Numbered from the stretch's first letter, positions 35,525 to 43,281 are shown. The stretch: DNA of 47,081 nt from an uncultured Cellvibrio sp. (GCA_946481735.1 CAMLOU010000010.1:1-47081), one strand, 5' to 3'. A program made the numbers and translations. Notes: generated from the letters alone by a model not told the origin.

Positions 35525-37471
35525 TTAAAATGGCATCTGCGCCAGATTCTGTTCGCGCATCTCCGTCCAGTTATCTGGCGGCAACGCCGGTGCTGTGGCA
35601 GGTGCAGGCAGCGGTGGATGTTTCTTTTCCAGCAACTGCTGCATGTCGCGCAATACCGGATCATCTTCCGTTTCACTGGGGCACAAAAAGACTTGCTTGC
35701 GCCGCATTAACTCACCCAGGTACAAACTGCTTGAATAGCGCACGATGGGCGCAGACAACACCAGCCCGGTGAGAATCGGCATCAGCCACCAGAAAAAAAT
35801 CGGTGCGTAGATAAATGTCACTGCCCCCCAGGTCAAGGCCACCAGGGTTGTGCGCGACGTGCGCGCAATGGCTTCGCCCCACGGCAGCAAACGCCCTTCG
35901 CGTGCCTGCGCATCCCAATTAACCTTGAAGCCCAATATCACCGAGATAACAAAGTAGGCATGAAACGCCATCATGATCGGTGCAATCAGAATGGCAAACA
36001 AGGTTTCGATAAACGCGCCCTTGATGATTGCCCAGGTACCGCCAAAGGCTGCGTTGCGATGGGTGATTGCCACCACAATGCCCATAATCTTGGGCAGTAA
36101 CAACAAAGTAATCGTCAAACTGATCAAGGCCACAATCAAACCGGTTTTGGCAATGGGCCAATCGGGAAATAATTGATACGCCTCGGTGAAATAGACATTG
36201 CTGTTGATCGCGCGGATAACCGCATCGGCAGTGCTCAAGGCGAGCATGGCGAGCCAGATCAGTGATGAAATATAGGCAATGGCGCCCAATAAAAAATGCA
36301 ATCGGCTGACGGAATGCAATCCGGCGATGTCGAGCAGACCGAGGTGCTGGATATTACCTTGCACCCAGCGGCGGTCCCGTTTGGCGTAGTCGATAATATT
36401 GCTGGGCACTTCTTCGTAACTGCCTTCCAGATCCGCGAGCAGAAACACGTCCCAACCAGCGCGGCGCAGCATCGCCGCCTCCACAAAATCATGGCTCAGG
36501 ATATCCCCGCCGAAAGGCGCCTTGCCGGGCAAACTGGGCAGACCGCAATAATCGATAAACGGGCGCACGCGGATGATCGCGTTATGCCCCCAATAATTTG
36601 CGGCGTTGGTCTGCCAGAACGCCAGACCGGTGGCGAGCATGGGGCTGTAAAGCACTGCCGCAAATTGCACAAAGCGCCCAAAAAATGTGGTTTGCCGAAC
36701 CGGGATCGGTACCGTCTGAATCAGGCCGGCGCGCGGATTGGCTTGCATCGCGCGGGTCATCTGCAATAAACAATCGCCGGTCATAATGCTGTCGGCATCG
36801 AGCACGATCATGTGTTCATAGTTGCTACCCCAGCGCTGGCAAAAATCGGCGAGGTTGCCCACTTTGCGCGCGATGTTTTTTCCCCGACGGCGATAAAAAA
36901 TCTGCGCCGATAAATCACCTAACCGCTCACGCAGCTGCTGCCAGGCATCGAGCTCAGCCTGTGCCACCTGGGGATCGGTGGTGTCACTTAAGAGATAGAA
37001 ATCAAAGTGAGCCAGCTCGCCCGTTGCGGCCAATGAGCGAAAGCTCGCCTCGAAACCGGCGATCACCCGGCGTGTATCTTCGTTGTACACCGGCATGACA
37101 ACGGCGGTGCGGGTCGTGATGGGTTGCCGGCGGTAACGATCAAGGTCCATTTTTTTTAACGAGAGCGGATCGCGCTGCATCATCTGCAACACAAAACCAC
37201 ACACCGCACTCCAGAAAGAAATGGTGATCCAACCAAACGTAATTGAAAACAAACACAACAACACCGCTTCCAACGGCATCAAATTGTTAGCCGCGAGGAT
37301 ATTAAACATGATGGCCACACCAGCGACGGTGGTGCCCAATACCAGCATAAAAAATACCGGGCGCCGCAGGGCTTCTCCCGGTAAACGAATGCTGTTTTCC
37401 GGTTGCAGGCGCGCATCCACTGGCAAGGCGCGCGCGTGCAGCTTACTGAATTGCATCGGGATACCAGACAT
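35525..37471 (-). CDS. opgH: glucans biosynthesis glucosyltransferase OpgH
   Basis: A 648-residue multi-pass inner-membrane GT2 glycosyltransferase that makes the beta-1,2 backbone of osmoregulated periplasmic glucans from UDP-glucose. Two helices lie near residues 38-105, then the catalytic domain: TAVVMPVYNEDTRRVIAGFE, LLSDTTDP, IVLDADSIMTGDCL, GGDILSHDFVEAAML and the RDRRWVQGN motif. At least six helices follow from about residue 385 (LLGAIAYISSLIWLAMLALS onward). It is shorter than E. coli OpgH (847), lacking much of the N-terminal cytoplasmic part. Its start overlaps the opgG stop by 29 bases, so the two are translationally coupled. An ATG at 37456 is an alternative start. Confidence 0.94.
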   Translation of the reverse strand: MSGIPMQFSKLHARALPVDARLQPENSIRLPGEALRRPVFFMLVLGTTVAGVAIMFNILAANNLMPLEAVLLCLFSITFGWITISFWSAVCGFVLQMMQRDPLSLKKMDLDRYRRQPITTRTAVVMPVYNEDTRRVIAGFEASFRSLAATGELAHFDFYLLSDTTDPQVAQAELDAWQQLRERLGDLSAQIFYRRRGKNIARKVGNLADFCQRWGSNYEHMIVLDADSIMTGDCLLQMTRAMQANPRAGLIQTVPIPVRQTTFFGRFVQFAAVLYSPMLATGLAFWQTNAANYWGHNAIIRVRPFIDYCGLPSLPGKAPFGGDILSHDFVEAAMLRRAGWDVFLLADLEGSYEEVPSNIIDYAKRDRRWVQGNIQHLGLLDIAGLHSVSRLHFLLGAIAYISSLIWLAMLALSTADAVIRAINSNVYFTEAYQLFPDWPIAKTGLIVALISLTITLLLLPKIMGIVVAITHRNAAFGGTWAIIKGAFIETLFAILIAPIMMAFHAYFVISVILGFKVNWDAQAREGRLLPWGEAIARTSRTTLVALTWGAVTFIYAPIFFWWLMPILTGLVLSAPIVRYSSSLYLGELMRRKQVFLCPSETEDDPVLRDMQQLLEKKHPPLPAPATAPALPPDNWTEMREQNLAQMPF

Positions 37472-39089
37472 AACTCCATACCTCCGTCAGGCGTTGGTCG
37501 CGCAGTTTGATAAACATGCGCATATCCACCAGGTTGTTACCTTCAGGTTCCAGTTTGAATGACACGCGCCAGGTTTTTTGGTCGGGCAAACGCATTACCA
37601 TCAAGTCGGTAATGGTGCCGGAATTTTTTTGCAGCTCGGCTTCCAGCGGTACATCTGCGGACAGGTTTTCCAGTTCACCGCCGCGAAAATCAATCACAAA
37701 TTGCCGTTTGCTGTGCGGTGGCGGGTTGCTCTGGCCAGGTACAGCGCCCCAACCGATGCGGGTGCGCAATACGCGCGCGCCACCCTGCTCTGCCAGATGC
37801 TGATCGAAGCTGCGCAGACGGTAACTGAATTGTCGGGACTCGCCAGCCTTGAGCGCTTTTTCAGGGACCCAATACGCCACGATGTTATCGTTCACTTCGC
37901 TATCGGTGGGAATTTCCACTAACTCCACGCGGCCCTTGCCCCAGTCGCCTTGCGGCATAACCCATAAGCTGGGGCGCAATTCGTAATCGGCTTCCATATC
38001 CAGGTAATGGTTGAAGTCGCGGTCCCGTTGCAATAAACCAAAGCCGCGCGGGTTTTCATCGGCCAAAGAGGACACGCGCAACGCACGGTGATTACTCAGC
38101 GGGCGCCAGATCCATTCGCCATTAGCCGCCGCAACCAGTAAGCCGTCTGAATCGTGCACTTCCGGGCGAAAGTCATCCACAAAGCGCGTCGTATTTTCGC
38201 CGTGATGGAACATGCTGGTGAGCGGTGCGATACCCAGCTTCTTAATATCCTTGCGTGCAAACAAGCGCGCTTCCACAGCCATTTCGGTCGGCGCGCCGGG
38301 GGTCACTTCAAATCGATAGGCGCCCGTCACGGAGGGGCTGTCGAGCAAGGCATACAGCACCAGGCGAGTCTGGGTGGGTTCAGGTTTCAGCAGCCAGAAT
38401 TCGCGAAACACCGGAAACTCTTCCCCGCTCGATTCCGCCGTATCAATGGCCAGGCCGCGAGCTGACAAACCGTATACCTGGCCTGGCCCGACCAGGCGGA
38501 AATAGGAAGCGCCCTGGAACACTAAAAATTCATCTTTGTATTCATTGGTATTGAGCGGGTAATGCACGCGAAATCCCGCAAAGCCGATATTTTCCGGTGC
38601 CTTACCTGCCAGGGCTTCGGCCTGGCCGACGTAGTTGAAAAAATCCTGTTTGAATTTCAATGAAGGATCACCTTCGCTGCTGGCCATGTGCAACACCACC
38701 GGCTCGCGGTATAAAAAGCCGGGATGAAACAACTGGATCTCAAACAGGGATTCGCCGCGCCACAGGGAAGCTTCGGGACGAAAATGGATCGACCGGTACT
38801 GGTCGTAAGTCATGTTGGCTAATTCATCGGGGATATTGGTTTCCACCGGTTTGAAATCAGTTTGCGCAAGGGATTTCGCCCGCGCTTCGATGGCGTTGAA
38901 GAGGGCGTTGGGTTCCTCATCAGCTACCCGGGGATCAGCAAGGGGAGCCGCCAGGGACATACTGGATGCCGACGTGGATTGCTGGGCCTGTGTACCTGGC
39001 GTGACGAAGTACAAGAGCGCCAGAAGCCAGGCGGTGCACGTAAAACGGTTTGGAAGCTTCCCGGTACGGGTGATGACATTACACATCAT
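37443..39089 (-). CDS. opgG: periplasmic glucan biosynthesis protein OpgG
   Basis: A 548-residue periplasmic protein needed for branching or release of osmoregulated glucans. Residues 1-36 are a signal peptide (CTAWLLALLYFVTPGTQAQQ). The mature N-terminal domain shows YDQYRSIHFRPEASLWRGES, FEIQLFHPGFLYREPV and GFAGFRVHYPLNTNEYKDEF; the second domain has FFHGENTTRF-like SMFHHGENTTRFVDDFRPEV and DGLLVAAANGEWIWRPLSNH. GCAGGAG lies 9 bases before the ATG at 39089. It is longer at the N-terminus than E. coli OpgG (511). It is the first gene of opgGH; the promoter should lie in 39090-39250, close to the divergent mgtC leader. Confidence 0.94.
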   Translation of the reverse strand: MMCNVITRTGKLPNRFTCTAWLLALLYFVTPGTQAQQSTSASSMSLAAPLADPRVADEEPNALFNAIEARAKSLAQTDFKPVETNIPDELANMTYDQYRSIHFRPEASLWRGESLFEIQLFHPGFLYREPVVLHMASSEGDPSLKFKQDFFNYVGQAEALAGKAPENIGFAGFRVHYPLNTNEYKDEFLVFQGASYFRLVGPGQVYGLSARGLAIDTAESSGEEFPVFREFWLLKPEPTQTRLVLYALLDSPSVTGAYRFEVTPGAPTEMAVEARLFARKDIKKLGIAPLTSMFHHGENTTRFVDDFRPEVHDSDGLLVAAANGEWIWRPLSNHRALRVSSLADENPRGFGLLQRDRDFNHYLDMEADYELRPSLWVMPQGDWGKGRVELVEIPTDSEVNDNIVAYWVPEKALKAGESRQFSYRLRSFDQHLAEQGGARVLRTRIGWGAVPGQSNPPPHSKRQFVIDFRGGELENLSADVPLEAELQKNSGTITDLMVMRLPDQKTWRVSFKLEPEGNNLVDMRMFIKLRDQRLTEVWSYVWYPDAIQ

Positions 39090-39223
39090 CCATTCAATCT
39101 CCTGCTGGATTTCTGTTGCCGATGGTGAACGCTACATTGGGGACATCAAAAGACTTCCCCGATAAAAAATGGTTTGCTGTCGTTTTTCATTGTGCGAGCT
39201 AACGAACAATTTCGCCGCCGCCG

Positions 39224-39252
39224 TTACCCCTGTCCGGACCCGCCGCGATAAT
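39224..39252 (+). promoter_or_regulatory. candidate promoter of the mgtC leader
   Basis: TTACCC (39224-39229) and GATAAT (39247-39252) have a 17-base spacer containing the palindrome GTCCGGAC. If used, the RNA starts near 39259 and runs about 410 bases before the mgtC start. Confidence 0.35.
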
Positions 39253-39367
39253 TTACCTGCATAAATCACGCCGAGCACCAAGGTTATATAAATTCCCGAT
39301 ACCTGAGTCCTGAAGCAACTCGGCTCGTAAGGAGGTGCGGTAAGGGTTTATCATCGGGAGGAAAAAC

Positions 39368-39421
39368 GTGTCACAGCCGTCACATTGCAGCCGCATTCGC
39401 GCTGCCTGGTCATGCCGGTGA
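39368..39421 (+). CDS. possible 17-residue leader peptide upstream of mgtC
   Basis: GGGAGG (39356-39361) lies 6 bases before GTG 39368, an excellent ribosome site. The frame encodes MSQPSHCSRIRAAWSCR and stops at TGA 39419-39421. The peptide has two Cys, three Arg and one Trp codon. The stop codon overlaps the 5' arm of the hairpin at 39418-39436. Leader peptides that control mgtC-type genes are known in Salmonella (MgtM, MgtP), but this one is not similar in sequence. Translation is not shown. Confidence 0.35.
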   Translation: MSQPSHCSRIRAAWSCR

Positions 39422-39436
39422 CTCACCATGAGTCAC
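39418..39436 (+). other. hairpin overlapping the leader stop codon
   Basis: GTGACTC (39418-39424), loop ACCAT, GAGTCAC (39430-39436): a perfect 7-bp stem placed so that a ribosome ending the leader frame would cover its 5' arm. A second small stem, GCAGC/GCTGC, lies inside the frame at about 39387-39405. Confidence 0.5.
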
Positions 39437-39549
39437 GCGCCATGCCATGATAAAACGACGCGCCACCAGCGACTGTTGGTTAACGCACCGTGGGCGCCCC
39501 CGGTCGCAGTGATAAAGTGAAAAAACGATGTGCACGTCCCTGGCGAGCA

Positions 39550-39570
39550 GCACCAGCTTGGTGCCTTTTT
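39550..39570 (+). terminator. terminator-like hairpin inside the mgtC leader
   Basis: GCACCA-GCT-TGGTGC followed by CTTTTT, about 100 bases before mgtC and 130 bases after the leader frame. It could be an attenuator that sets how much transcription reaches mgtC. No other gene ends here on the plus strand. Confidence 0.55.
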
Positions 39571-39635
39571 ACCGGGCCAGCGGATGGTTTTCACAGCACG
39601 TGAATGCTTTTTGGCGCAACACACGATGAGGGCAA

Positions 39636-39681
39636 GGAGAAAACAATGATGAGTGTATGGAGAAAGTAACGATGAGTGTAT
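39636..39681 (+). repeat. tandem 23-bp duplication of the mgtC ribosome site and start
   Basis: Two 23-bp units (39636-39658 and 39659-39681), each with GGAGAAA, five variable bases and GATGAGTGTAT, with three differences between them. Each contains a Shine-Dalgarno and an ATG. Because 23 is not a multiple of three, the first copy opens a different frame. Confidence 0.9.
39646..39669 (+). CDS. seven-codon upstream ORF at mgtC
   Basis: AAGGAG (39634-39639) lies 6 bases before ATG 39646. The frame encodes MMSVWRK and ends in TAA two bases before the mgtC ATG (TAACGATG). It has a better-placed ribosome site than mgtC itself, so ribosomes may load here and reinitiate. It arises from the 23-bp duplication. 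Confidence 0.4.
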   Translation: MMSVWRK

Positions 39682-40181
39682 GGCAACAAATATCCAGCAC
39701 CATTGCGGCAGAATTTTCCGACATCAAAGACGTCACTGAAATTACCCGTATCAGCGTGCGTTTATTGATGGCTGCGGTACTCGGCGGCATCCTCGGCTTT
39801 GAGCGGGAACAGCGTGGCAAGGCAGCGGGCATTCGCACCCATATGCTGGTCGCTATCGGCGCGGCACTTTTTGTGCTGATTCCCCAGGAAGCGGGCATCT
39901 CTGATGCCGAGCTGAGCCGGGTCGTCCAGGGTGTTATTGCCGGGATTGGCTTTCTCGGTGCGGGCGCAATCATTAAAGGCAGCGACGAAAAGCATCTTAA
40001 AGGTTTAACCACTGCGGCCGGTATCTGGCTGACCGCAGCCATCGGTGTCGCCGCCGGGCTGGGACGCGAGTCATCCGCTATCTTGTGTACCTTCCTCGCC
40101 CTGGCGGTGTTTTTGGTTATGCCGCGCATCCTGGCATTGTTCGAGGAGCCGCCTAAACGCCATCCGCACAAAGAGGATTAA
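39672..40181 (+). CDS. mgtC: MgtC/SapB-family membrane protein
   Basis: A 169-residue inner-membrane protein with the MgtC/SapB core: LLMAAVLGGILGFEREQRGK, AAGIRTHMLVAIGAALFVLI, GVIAGIGFLGAGAIIKG and GLTTAAGIWLTAAIGVAAGL. It has four to five membrane helices and ends soon after (PPKRHPHKED), without the long C-terminal domain of Salmonella MgtC. In pathogens MgtC inhibits the F1Fo ATPase and aids growth at low magnesium; in environmental bacteria its role is less clear. I prefer ATG 39672 (MSVWQQISS); ATG 39657 in the same frame would add MEKVT but has its Shine-Dalgarno too far away. It is preceded by a long leader with attenuator-like features. Confidence 0.88.
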   Translation: MSVWQQISSTIAAEFSDIKDVTEITRISVRLLMAAVLGGILGFEREQRGKAAGIRTHMLVAIGAALFVLIPQEAGISDAELSRVVQGVIAGIGFLGAGAIIKGSDEKHLKGLTTAAGIWLTAAIGVAAGLGRESSAILCTFLALAVFLVMPRILALFEEPPKRHPHKED

Positions 40182-40491
40182 ATCTCCGGCAGCCCGTGTG
40201 TGGCTGGTCAATTGCGGGGGTGCAGCTTTGTTGTCCTTCAATGCTGAAAAACTTATGTGAGAACCCGCACAGACCTTACCGCTGCCAATCCTCAGGCTAG
40301 GCTACGGCGAGGCTCGAACAGCCGATGCCTCTCACCGAGCAATGCGCAATTCCTTACAAATTACCCGGTGCATCTTTTGTGTAAAAGCGCTAGAGTTTTG
40401 TGCGTTGCCGTTCGTCTATTTACCCGTTGTTTTAACCTGTGCAAAACAACACTCACCATGGATTTCCGCAATAAAAAAGGAAGCGTGTGGC
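40182..40491 (+). other. 310-base gap between mgtC and the glycosyltransferase operon
   Basis: No gene recognised. I see no strong terminator for mgtC. GCTAGAGTT near 40391 and several TTG-rich stretches could form the promoter of the next operon, but no pair is convincing. A 96-codon frame here crosses into the next gene in another frame and is a shadow. Confidence 0.4.
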
Positions 40492-41838
40492 ATGAAAGTA
40501 CTGTTTCTTACCTCCAGCCCAGGCTACGGTCACACCCGTGCCGCTGAAGCGATTGACCTGGCCCTGCGCAATCGCTACCCGGATATCGAGACCCAATGCC
40601 TCGATGTCACCCATTTGCTTGATGAAGATGTCAGCGCCGCCGTTAAAGACGGTTACCTGCGCATGACCGCCGAGCACCCGGCGCTTTATCAGAAGCTTTA
40701 CGACATGGATAAGGATCTTTACCGCCAACTGGCCGGTAAGACGCCGCCGGATAAAGAGCTGGTGGAGTTCCTGACCGAGCAACAACATCGCTGGTATCCC
40801 GACGTCAACGAACACTCCCTGTTCTCGTTCGCCAATTCATACAAGAATCTCGACAGCGCCTTGATCAACACGCTGATCAACGGCATCTGCTATCGGCCGC
40901 GCTTTCCTGCGGGGCGTTTGGTGCTGCAAGGTTTGCTGGGCTTGGTCTACAGCATCCTCGCGTCGCGGCTTAAGAATTATGTCACCAGCTATGGGCCCGA
41001 CTTATTGGTCGCCACCCAGATGTACCCCAACGCCCTCCTCAGCCGCTCCATCCAGAAAGGCGTGGTAACACAACCCATTATTGGCGTACCCACCGACTAC
41101 GGCGCCCACGGCGTCTGGGTCCGGGATACCACGCATCTGTACTGCGTCGGCCATGAGCGGGTTGCCCAGTCCCTGGTGGAGCAAGGTGTATCAGCGGGGC
41201 GCATCCAGGTGACCGGCATTCCACTGATGCCCGCGTTTGAAAACCCACCGTCCCAGGCCCGCGCACGCCAAAGCCTCGGCCTGGACGACCGGCCAACCAT
41301 TTTGATTACCGGCGGCCAATGCGGTATCGGCACGCTGGATGCCGTGCGCCAACTGGTGCTGGATGAGAGCCGCCCCTATCGTGTGCTGGTGACTGCCAGC
41401 AACTCACTCGGTGGCCAGAGTGAGCTGGAATACCTGGCCCGCATCAACCCGGACCGATTCAGGTTGTATTCATGGACCAATGATATGGTCAGCCTGCTGC
41501 GCGCCGCCGACGTGGTGGTCGGCAAGCCCGGCGGACTCACCGTCAGCGAAACCCTCGCCTGTGGCCGCCCGTTCATCGCCACCTGTTGCCTCGGCGGTCA
41601 GGAAGCGCACAACGTGCAATTCCTGAAAGAACACGGCGCTGGTTTACGCGTGGAGCTGCCCGATTTGCCCGGCGCCCTGCACACCCTGTTTGATAATCCG
41701 GATGAATTGCGCCAGATGAAAAAACGTGCGGAACAACAGGGCCATCGCTACGCCGCCAAAACGATCGTGACGCAGATTGAAAATCTGGAACGCGAAAAAC
41801 GTATCGGCCGCTGGCAACGCCATTCAGCACAGGAATAG
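40492..41838 (+). CDS. MGDG-synthase/UgtP-like glycosyltransferase
   Basis: A 448-residue GT28-type glycosyltransferase. MKVLFLTSSPGYGHTRAAEA is the N-terminal glycine-rich loop of monogalactosyldiacylglycerol synthases and of Bacillus UgtP/YkoN. IIGVPTDYGAHGVWV is the acceptor-domain hinge. The C-terminal UDP-sugar domain has ILITGGQCGIGTLDAVRQL and VVGKPGGLTVSETLACGRPF. AAGGA lies about 11 bases before ATG 40492; a frame opening at 40342 adds unrelated sequence. These enzymes sit on the membrane surface and glycosylate diacylglycerol or similar lipids. It starts a three-gene operon with a YkoP-like gene and a deacetylase; donor and acceptor cannot be read from sequence. Confidence 0.85.
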   Translation: MKVLFLTSSPGYGHTRAAEAIDLALRNRYPDIETQCLDVTHLLDEDVSAAVKDGYLRMTAEHPALYQKLYDMDKDLYRQLAGKTPPDKELVEFLTEQQHRWYPDVNEHSLFSFANSYKNLDSALINTLINGICYRPRFPAGRLVLQGLLGLVYSILASRLKNYVTSYGPDLLVATQMYPNALLSRSIQKGVVTQPIIGVPTDYGAHGVWVRDTTHLYCVGHERVAQSLVEQGVSAGRIQVTGIPLMPAFENPPSQARARQSLGLDDRPTILITGGQCGIGTLDAVRQLVLDESRPYRVLVTASNSLGGQSELEYLARINPDRFRLYSWTNDMVSLLRAADVVVGKPGGLTVSETLACGRPFIATCCLGGQEAHNVQFLKEHGAGLRVELPDLPGALHTLFDNPDELRQMKKRAEQQGHRYAAKTIVTQIENLEREKRIGRWQRHSAQE

Positions 41839-41841
41839 ACA

Positions 41842-42483
41842 ATGTCAGGGAACTGGTTTAACCGCATCATGACCTGGTACGACACCTTATGGCGCCGCCT
41901 GCACCGGGTAGAAAAAATTGATGAGCTGTTGAGCTTGTCTTACGAAGTTTACAAAGGCGAACGCAAGGCGATGAACGACGATACCTGGCTGGAGCCGGGC
42001 GACGCGCTGGCGATCCTGCACTTCAACCACGAATGCTTTAATGCCGGGAATAACCCGCGCGAATATGCACGCGGCGCCTTACGTTTTCGGCGGCTGCTGG
42101 TGAAATCGCTGAACCACCTGGCATCACGCATCAACAACGAAAAAAAATTTAAAGACATTAAAGCGCTACACGGCGTGACCTGGATTGCGCCCCACGGAGA
42201 AAAAGTGGGCTTTATGATTGAACGCCTGCCCACCACCTGGGGCAACCGGATGCGTCAGTTTTATTTTCGGTTGTTACTTAAAGCGTTTTTTCCGACCCTG
42301 GCCGCACGCGAAAATGATCGTTTGCAACCCCATGCGTTCTGGTTAACTCGCAACAACTTGCTTAACTATTTTTCCGAGGAGTCTCACACTGATGAATTCC
42401 GAAATCGCAAAGCGCGTAACAGTGAATCCGGTGGTTTTGAATCCGAGCCAACCCCGGCAGTCCAGCTCGCCGACTATCCTTAA
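41842..42483 (+). CDS. YkoP-like protein of the glycosyltransferase operon
   Basis: A 213-residue soluble protein. It resembles the YkoP-like domain as I recall it, which in Bacillus is encoded next to the glycosyltransferase gene ykoN; the match rests on context and on stretches such as LEPGDALAILHFNHECF and WIAPHGEKVGFMIERLPTTW. The remainder is basic and helical (ALRFRRLLVKSLNHLASRIN). The start is 3 bases after the preceding stop with AGGAAT upstream, so cotranslation is likely. The last 92 bases overlap the deacetylase gene in another frame; that C-terminal tail (SESGGFESEPTPAVQLADYP) is low in complexity and may not be important. Function unknown. Confidence 0.7.
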   Translation: MSGNWFNRIMTWYDTLWRRLHRVEKIDELLSLSYEVYKGERKAMNDDTWLEPGDALAILHFNHECFNAGNNPREYARGALRFRRLLVKSLNHLASRINNEKKFKDIKALHGVTWIAPHGEKVGFMIERLPTTWGNRMRQFYFRLLLKAFFPTLAARENDRLQPHAFWLTRNNLLNYFSEESHTDEFRNRKARNSESGGFESEPTPAVQLADYP

Positions 42484-43090
42484 AAACCTCAAGCATGTGT
42501 CCGGCTACCTGCACAGTCCGCTGGTATGCCTGACCTTCGACGACGGCCCCGACCCGGTCTACACACCGGCCATCCTCGACCTGCTCGCGCTGCATAAAAT
42601 CCGCGCGAGCTTTTTCGTCCTGGGCGAAGCCGCCGAACGTTTTCCACGCCTGGTGGAACGCATGCTCAACGAAGGCCACACCGTCGGCAACCACACCTAC
42701 AGCCACCGCCACCCCTGGATGATCTCCCCCAGCCGCGCAAAAGACGAAGTGGCGCGCGGCTCCGAAACGATCCAGAAAATCACCGGCCAGGCACCCCGCT
42801 GGTTCCGTCCACCCCACGGCCGTTTACGCCGCGCCATGCTTAAGCAGGTGCAGGCGGAAAACATGACGACGGTGTTGTGGAGTCATAGCATTATTGATTG
42901 GGGGCCGATGGGGACGGAGACGGGTGTTGCGCAGCGGCTGCATGATATTAAGTTCGGGGATATTGTGTTGATGCATGATGGCCAGCGGCAGCATAACCAT
43001 CCACATTTGATTGTGCAGCAGTTGCCGAAGTTGGCGGAGTGGTTGGTGCAGCGGGGGATTACGGCGGTGACGTTGGATCAGGTGGCTTAG
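42392..43090 (+). CDS. NodB-domain polysaccharide deacetylase
   Basis: A 232-residue carbohydrate esterase family 4 enzyme. Motif 1 is LTFDDGPDPVYTP (catalytic base and metal Asp), motif 2 is GHTVGNHTYSH (metal His pair), motif 3 is WFRPPHGRLRR, and the C-terminal motifs are LWSHSIIDWG and IVLMHDGQRQHNHP. GAGGAG lies about 10 bases before ATG 42392. The first 40 residues lack a clear signal peptide, so it may be cytoplasmic or membrane-associated, which fits action on a lipid-linked glycan made by the glycosyltransferase of the same operon. The gene overlaps its neighbour by 92 bases. Codon use changes sharply near 42850, from C-ending to G/T-ending codons. Confidence 0.88.
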   Translation: MNSEIAKRVTVNPVVLNPSQPRQSSSPTILKNLKHVSGYLHSPLVCLTFDDGPDPVYTPAILDLLALHKIRASFFVLGEAAERFPRLVERMLNEGHTVGNHTYSHRHPWMISPSRAKDEVARGSETIQKITGQAPRWFRPPHGRLRRAMLKQVQAENMTTVLWSHSIIDWGPMGTETGVAQRLHDIKFGDIVLMHDGQRQHNHPHLIVQQLPKLAEWLVQRGITAVTLDQVA

Positions 43091-43097
43091 TTCTTTT

Positions 43098-43137
43098 GGT
43101 TGGTGTTTGGGTTGGAGTTGGTGTTTAGGTTGGTGGT
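43098..43137 (+). other. G/T-rich stretch with two-tetrad quadruplex potential
   Basis: Right after the deacetylase stop the plus strand is built of GG pairs: GGTTGGTGTTTGGGTTGG and continued GG steps to 43137. The pattern resembles the thrombin-aptamer type of two-layer G-quadruplex. Formation in the cell is untested. Confidence 0.4.
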
Positions 43138-43141
43138 GCCA

Positions 43142-43243
43142 AGGATTGGGTAGCGGTGTGCGAGACACGCCGTGAATACGTCCCTGTAGGCTCATCACCG
43201 ACATCCATGTCGGTGATGGTCTCGCACACCGCTACCCAATCCT
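43142..43243 (+). repeat. composite inverted-repeat element, copy 1
   Basis: Outer arms 43142-43166 and 43219-43243 are a perfect 25-bp inverted repeat (AGGATTGGGTAGCGG... and its complement). Between them lie a 26-base core (43167-43192, containing TGAATACGTCCCTGTAGG) and a 12-bp hairpin (43193-43204 / 43207-43218, CATCACCGACAT) that abuts the right arm. The GTAG just before the hairpin is like the start of REP sequences moved by RAYT transposases. Confidence 0.9.
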
Positions 43244-43281
43244 GCTGGAACATCACCTGAAACTGAAAGAGAGGAGAAAGC

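Noticed and set aside
39253..39671. M-box magnesium riboswitch upstream of mgtC
   Set aside because: The conserved M-box sequence blocks I remember are not present; the region is reported as an unknown leader instead.
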